From NCBI GenBank assembly GCA_021827445.1, contig JAKAVW010000007.1, positions 1-25,438 on the forward strand: 25,438 nt of DNA. Direction: 5' to 3'. This document shows, piece after piece, positions 21,566 to 25,438 of the stretch. Origin of the DNA: Pseudomonadota bacterium. Its GTDB lineage: Bacteria; Pseudomonadota; Gammaproteobacteria; Acidithiobacillales; Acidithiobacillaceae. The notes under the pieces are model-generated. The model did no database searches. It was not told the origin of the DNA and worked only from the letters and a program-made list of their open reading frames with translations. The position numbers were made by a program, and so were the translations under genes. Each line of letters opens with the position of its first letter. The stretch's first letter is position 1.

Positions 21566-23232
21566 GATGCGTTGCTCTCCAGGTGTGAAGATGTCCGAAT
21601 ACGCAGTAGGGCGATATACTTCTGACTGTAAAGTTCATAACCCGAGTAGAGTTCACGAACCCGCAGCGTCTTGGACAATTGTGCCCGTACAGCGGATATA
21701 TCCTGGACAGGGAGGGCGAGATAGACCGTACCCTGACCGTCGGCTACAACGCGCTGGAGTTCTTGCAAGGTTTTCAGCTGATGTACTTGCATGGTGCCGC
21801 GTCCGCCGTAGAACAGAAAACTAGGCTCGAACCATCGCCAGGTGGCGATGGCATAGGGTTGTGTGCCCTCGCTGGCACGGATTATGCGGCCCATGGTCAC
21901 GGAGGGCTTTAGGGCGTCCAGGGCGGGCACTGTCAGGAGCACCAAACAAGCGGTAAGGGCTACTGCGCCTGCTCCCAGACTGCTGATAACCGGCAGCAAC
22001 AGGCCGCGCCAGGCAAAGAGCAGGGCCAGCAACGCTGCAGCGATATAGGGAAAGCCCAGATAGGCCACATCACCCAGGGGCGGGATTTGCTCCGGTACCA
22101 GCCAGGCGCCCAGCACCATCAACGTCACACCCACCAGCAATAATGCTCCGAGTGACACGAATACACCCCGGCGGCTGAGCGGTTGCGTCTGATTGAGGGC
22201 TGCATATAGGCGTGCTGCGATGAGACCAAAGAGGGCGGGATAAGCCTCCCAGACGTAATTGGGGAGTTTAGTGGCACCAAGGCTGAAGAAGGCGACCCAG
22301 GTAATGGCCCAGACCAGCATAAAGGCATCGGTGGGCGTTTTTTGCAGCAATGCGCCCTGCCGCCGCCAGAGTTCGGTGAAGGTTTGTGGTAGAAAAATTG
22401 TCCAGGGCAGTAGCGCCAGTGCAATGGTGACCAGATAGTAATAAACGGGTCCACGATGTCCTTGCATGGCGGTGGTGTAGCGATCAACATTCTGCTGTTC
22501 AATGAATAGCCAGTCCCAAGCCCAGTGGGTCTCAATGCCGACCGCCAGGTACCAGGGCAAGGTGATGACCAGGAAAAGCGGAATCCCCCAGGTCAGATGT
22601 CCCTTGCGCCAGAGACTCGGCAAATCCCGGCGCAGCAGCAGAAAAATCACGATGATAAGGCCGGGTAGAAGGAAGCCGATAGGGCCTTTGGCCAGGGTTG
22701 CCAACCCCATCGCACCATAGGTGATCAGAACACCGCGGCGCTCTTCCTCCGGATAGAGATAACCCCGCAGATAGGAAATCAGAGCGATCGCAACGAAAAG
22801 AATCAGCAGAGGGTCAGGTACAGCGGCCCGGAAGATGATCTGACTATGCAGGGCGGTGGCGGTCAGTAAGCCTGCCAATAGTGCAGTCTGGTCCCCGTAC
22901 AGGTGGCGTAAAGCGAGGGCCAGATAAAGCACCAGTAATGCCCCCATCGCCACCGAGCCGATGCGCAGACCCCAACTGTTCATCCCCAGCAGGCGCACCC
23001 CGGTCCACATCAGCCAGTAGTTGAGGATCGGCTTGTCGGGGCGTAGTGCCTCGTTGAAAGTCGGCACCACCAGGTTGTGGTGCACCATCATTTCTTTCAG
23101 TGCCTGGGCATTGTTGGGCTCATCAACGTCCCAGAGGCTGGCATCGCCGGTATGAAAGGCAAAAAGCCAGAAGGCAAACAGGAAAAGCAGCAGCGCCTGG
23201 AAGACAAAAGTCCCCCGTCGCTGTTCAGACAT
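21562..23232 (-). CDS. ArnT-like GT83/PMT-family membrane glycosyltransferase
   Basis: This is an inner-membrane enzyme of 556 aa using a polyprenyl-phosphate sugar donor. It has about 12 hydrophobic segments. The family catalytic acidic motif is SLWDVDEPNNAQ in the first periplasmic loop, then RPDKPILNYWLMWTGVRLLG, typical of ArnT-like transferases (the usual KPPLxYWL). A soluble C-terminal part of about 100 aa follows the last segment. ArnT itself adds 4-amino-arabinose to lipid A, giving polymyxin resistance, but no arn synthesis genes are here, so donor and target are unknown. It overlaps smpB by eight bases upstream and a small membrane-protein gene by ATGA downstream. Confidence 0.85.
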   Translation of the reverse strand: MSEQRRGTFVFQALLLFLFAFWLFAFHTGDASLWDVDEPNNAQALKEMMVHHNLVVPTFNEALRPDKPILNYWLMWTGVRLLGMNSWGLRIGSVAMGALLVLYLALALRHLYGDQTALLAGLLTATALHSQIIFRAAVPDPLLILFVAIALISYLRGYLYPEEERRGVLITYGAMGLATLAKGPIGFLLPGLIIVIFLLLRRDLPSLWRKGHLTWGIPLFLVITLPWYLAVGIETHWAWDWLFIEQQNVDRYTTAMQGHRGPVYYYLVTIALALLPWTIFLPQTFTELWRRQGALLQKTPTDAFMLVWAITWVAFFSLGATKLPNYVWEAYPALFGLIAARLYAALNQTQPLSRRGVFVSLGALLLVGVTLMVLGAWLVPEQIPPLGDVAYLGFPYIAAALLALLFAWRGLLLPVISSLGAGAVALTACLVLLTVPALDALKPSVTMGRIIRASEGTQPYAIATWRWFEPSFLFYGGRGTMQVHQLKTLQELQRVVADGQGTVYLALPVQDISAVRAQLSKTLRVRELYSGYELYSQKYIALLRIRTSSHLESNAS

Positions 23233-23689
23233 CCCGCGCTCCGCCCTTCATAATGCGCGCCTTGTCCCGCTGCCACTCCCGGTCTTTGACCGTGGCCCGT
23301 TTGTCATGCTCCTGCTTGCCTTTCGCCAGGGCGATTTCTGCTTTGGCGCGACCCTGTTTCCAGTACATGGCGAGGGGCACGATCGTAAAACCTTTGCGCT
23401 CGACGCTGCCGATCATGCGATTGATCTGTTCTCTGTGCATCAGCAGCTTGCGCGTGCGGGTCGGATCGGGATTTATATGGGTGCTGGCGGTGAGCAGTGG
23501 GCTGATGTGCGCGCCCAACAGCCATAACTCCCCATTTTTGACAATGACGTAGCTGTCCTTGAGATTGAGACGGTTGGCGCGCAACGACTTTACTTCCCAG
23601 CCCTGTAAGACCATACCAGCCTCAAAGCGCTCTTCGATAAAGTACTCATGTTTCGCCTCGCGATTGAGGGCGATGGTGCTGCTGCTCAT
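23225..23689 (-). CDS. smpB: SsrA-binding protein SmpB
   Basis: SmpB delivers tmRNA to stalled ribosomes. The 154-aa product has the family blocks LNREAKHEYFIEERFEAGMVLQGWEVKSLRANRLNL at the start, KNGELWLLGAHISPL, then RTRKLLMHREQINRM and the C-terminal KGKQEHDKRATVKDREWQRDKARIMK helix that reaches the decoding site. The frame is open upstream but homology starts here, with GGGGAG eight bases before. A -10 (TACAAT, 23724-23719) gives a leader of about 23 bases. It heads the ArnT-like/small membrane/dsbB operon. Confidence 0.97.
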   Translation of the reverse strand: MSSSTIALNREAKHEYFIEERFEAGMVLQGWEVKSLRANRLNLKDSYVIVKNGELWLLGAHISPLLTASTHINPDPTRTRKLLMHREQINRMIGSVERKGFTIVPLAMYWKQGRAKAEIALAKGKQEHDKRATVKDREWQRDKARIMKGGARDV

Positions 23690-23701
23690 CCTGCTACTCC
23701 C

Positions 23702-23742
23702 CTGCCGGTCAACTGTGTATTGTACGGGAAAAGACCCGGCAG
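23702..23742. promoter_or_regulatory. smpB -10 inside a 7-bp inverted repeat
   Basis: CTGCCGG (23702-23708) and CCGGCAG (23736-23742) are exact inverse complements with 27 bases between them. Inside lies TACAAT on the - strand (23724-23719), the best -10 for smpB. No good -35 is visible. A weak + strand TTGACT at 23756-23761 might serve clsB. Confidence 0.4.
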
Positions 23743-23816
23743 CAGGAAGGCAGGATTGACTTTGCGGCGCTTCCTGTAGAAGGTGAACGGTTTGCACTGG
23801 CGCGGAGTCTGAAGAC

Positions 23817-24986
23817 GTGTCAAAGCTGTTGCCCAAACGGTTTGTGCCCAGTCGCCAAAAGCGTTGGGAGCCCATTCCTGAAGCCGTGCTGCTGAGCGAG
23901 ATGTCGGCTATCACCGAATGGCTGGAGTTGCGCCTGCTGGATGCGCATGCCGAGATTCTTTTTGAGAACTATATTTTTGCCGAAGGCGATTGGCCTGAGC
24001 GTGTCTTGCGTATCCTCTGTGATAAGGCGGTGGCGGGAGTACCGGTCTATATCACCTTGGATGCTTTGGGCAGTCGCAGTTTCCCGAGTGGTTGGACGAC
24101 TGAGTTGTGCGCCGCTGGTGCTCATTTACACTGGTATCACCACCTGCAACTCAAGGGGTTAGAAAAAAGGCTACGACGCAGCCATCGGCGTGTCGTGGTG
24201 GTGGATGGCCAGTGGGCCGTAGTCGGCGGTTTTGCGATCGCTGATGACTGGCTCACGGGCGCGCCAGGCACTATGCCCTATCGTGAGATGCTCTTTGCCT
24301 GTCGCGGCAATTTAGCAGAACAGGGCCGCCAGATTTTTTTTCGTCACCGTCCTGAGTCGCTTCCGTCATTGGGCACCGCGGCGTTTTTTCAACCTGATAC
24401 CCTGTGGTGGGGGCACGGCCGGTTTTTAGAGGGCGCACCGCCGGGCAGTCTCGCCGTGCGCCGCCGTCTGCTGGCCGCTATCCGTGCGGCGCACAGTAGT
24501 GTCTGGATAGCTACTCCTTATTTTAATCCGGATCCCATCATCCTGCGTGCCATCTACCACGCCGTGCAGCGCGGTGTGGATGTCCGGCTTTTACTGGCTG
24601 GCCGGATCACCGATCACCCGCTTTTGCGATTTGGGATTCAGGCGTATTATCAAAAACTGATGCGCAGGGGTGTGCATATTTACGAATATGAAGGCGCCTT
24701 TCTGCATGCAAAATATCTGCTGGTAGATGGTTTCTGGGCGTCGATCGGCTCCGCTAATCTTGATTTTCTGAGTTTGTGGTTTAATCATGAGCTCAACTTG
24801 GAGTTACGGGCTCCACTTGCCGCACTTTTGCTGCGCACCTTGTTTTTACGCGAGTTCGCCCAAGCCCGGAAAATCGATCCTGGGCCGTGGCGCAGCCGCC
24901 CTCGTTGGCGACGAATCATCGAATGGTTTTTGGCGCAACTGGATCGTTGGGTGCAGGCGCACGCACTAGGCCAGCGCCGTTATTGA
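23817..24986 (+). CDS. clsB: Cardiolipin synthase-like phospholipase D protein (ClsB type)
   Basis: ClsB-type enzymes join phospholipids to cardiolipin at the inner membrane. The 389-aa product has no N-terminal membrane segments, unlike ClsA. The second HKD site is intact: LHAKYLLVDGFWASIGSANLD, with His297, Lys299 and Asp304. The first site, SHRRVVVVDGQWAVVGG, has His123 and Asp130, but Arg125 replaces the lysine. A C-terminal basic/aromatic helix follows. The start is GTG 23817 with a weak ribosome site. The gene separates smpB from ratA, which are adjacent in many proteobacteria. Cardiolipin as product is a family inference. Confidence 0.85.
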   Translation: MSKLLPKRFVPSRQKRWEPIPEAVLLSEMSAITEWLELRLLDAHAEILFENYIFAEGDWPERVLRILCDKAVAGVPVYITLDALGSRSFPSGWTTELCAAGAHLHWYHHLQLKGLEKRLRRSHRRVVVVDGQWAVVGGFAIADDWLTGAPGTMPYREMLFACRGNLAEQGRQIFFRHRPESLPSLGTAAFFQPDTLWWGHGRFLEGAPPGSLAVRRRLLAAIRAAHSSVWIATPYFNPDPIILRAIYHAVQRGVDVRLLLAGRITDHPLLRFGIQAYYQKLMRRGVHIYEYEGAFLHAKYLLVDGFWASIGSANLDFLSLWFNHELNLELRAPLAALLLRTLFLREFAQARKIDPGPWRSRPRWRRIIEWFLAQLDRWVQAHALGQRRY

Positions 24987-24995
24987 GAGGATTTC

Positions 24996-25438
24996 ATGCA
25001 TCATATTTGTAAGACCGCCGTACTGCCCTACAGTGCTGCGCAAATTTTTGCTCTGATAGAGGATATTCGTGCCTATCCGCAATTTTTACCATGGTGTGGA
25101 CGAACCCGGGTTATCCAGTCGAAAGATGAAGAAGTGGTTGCCGAGATCACCATCTCCCACGGCGCGTTCGGCAAATCTTTCACCACGAAAAATCATTATC
25201 AGCGGCCTAAGCTGGCAGAGGTGCGACTGGTGAATGGTCCCTTCCGTTTTCTGGAAGGGCTCTGGCAGTTGGAGCCGGACGCCAGGGGCACCAAAGTAAC
25301 GCTGGACATGCGCTTCGAGTTTGCTTCACGATTGATGGGTGCCTTTTTGGAGCCCATATTCAAGCATGCGGCGGAAACGATGGTGCAACGCTTTGCCCAG
25401 CGCGCGCGGGCCGTTTATGGTCAGCCAAGCGTGTTGGG
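24996..25438 (+). CDS. ratA: RatA/COQ10-type START-domain protein, 3' end outside window
   Basis: 147 codons are visible without a stop. The START/coenzyme-Q-binding fold shows as AVLPYSAAQIFALIEDIRAYPQFLPWC near the N terminus, EITISHGAFGKSFTT in the middle, and GPFRFLEGLWQLEPDARGTKVTLDMRFEF, then the helix FKHAAETMVQRFAQRAR at the end. E. coli RatA, about 145 aa, blocks 70S assembly when overproduced; relatives bind ubiquinone and help respiration, so 'toxin' may not be its main role. GAGAGG at 24985-24990 lies five bases before the ATG. It follows clsB by nine bases, so the two are likely co-transcribed. No RatB is visible. Confidence 0.92.
   Translation, partial: MHHICKTAVLPYSAAQIFALIEDIRAYPQFLPWCGRTRVIQSKDEEVVAEITISHGAFGKSFTTKNHYQRPKLAEVRLVNGPFRFLEGLWQLEPDARGTKVTLDMRFEFASRLMGAFLEPIFKHAAETMVQRFAQRARAVYGQPSVL

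Noticed and set aside
1..25438. tRNA genes, CRISPR arrays, insertion sequences, integrase genes or phage genes
   Set aside because: I saw no clover-leaf ends, regularly spaced repeats, transposase-like frames or long terminal inverted repeats; a covariance-model tRNA scan would be needed to exclude tRNAs fully.

Overview
This 25.4 kb window is chromosomal DNA of a GC-rich Gram-negative bacterium. It is densely coding, with short operons joined by 4-bp stop/start overlaps. Gene content suggests Acidithiobacillus or a close relative: a sulfide:quinone reductase-like flavoprotein, the hopanoid-associated glycosyltransferase HpnB, the PilT/PilU pilus retraction pair, an outer-membrane lipid A deacylase (PagL-like), and a mostly gammaproteobacterial housekeeping set. 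That assignment is inference from gene content; there is no rRNA to check it. I see no tRNA or rRNA genes, insertion sequences, phage genes or CRISPR arrays, and no gene-free stretch over 300 bases.

Layout. 1-5.6 kb (+): the end of bioD, htpX, then an aat-bpt-fetB-rnt operon (two N-degron aminoacyl transferases, an orphan FetB-type permease, RNase T), a 2Fe-2S/flavin reductase and a small coiled-coil protein closed by two tandem terminators. 5.7-6.9 kb (-): a zinc-ribbon protein behind an unrecognised polytopic membrane protein. 7.1-8.6 kb (+): a TetR repressor translationally coupled to argB. 8.6-9.6 kb (-): an EmrA/HlyD-type adaptor without a transporter, divergent from a pagL-like gene (9.9 kb, +). 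10.5-13.6 kb (-): a yggS-proC-yggT-yggU-bioB operon. 13.7-17.1 kb (+): pilT-pilU-hpnB. 17.1-19.2 kb (-): an SQR-like gene behind trmB and a 44-codon ORF coupled to it. 19.2-20.8 kb (+): purE-purK. 20.9-23.7 kb (-): smpB, an ArnT-like glycosyltransferase, a small frameshifted membrane protein gene and dsbB. 23.8-25.4 kb (+): a cardiolipin synthase-like gene and the start of ratA.

The main leads are regulatory or very small. (1) The tetR promoter and the pagL promoter each carry a near-identical 12-bp element just downstream of the -10, suggesting one TetR regulon that also covers argB by coupling and perhaps the HlyD adaptor. (2) The leader of the SQR-like gene can form a terminator hairpin and a competing antiterminator helix. 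(3) A 63-residue membrane protein between the ArnT-like gene and dsbB is broken by one missing base, while both its ends keep ATGA overlaps that share a 13-bp repeat. (4) A 44-codon ORF starts on the stop codon of trmB. (5) trmB may be leaderless, with its -10 overlapping that of purE. None of these is proven by sequence alone.
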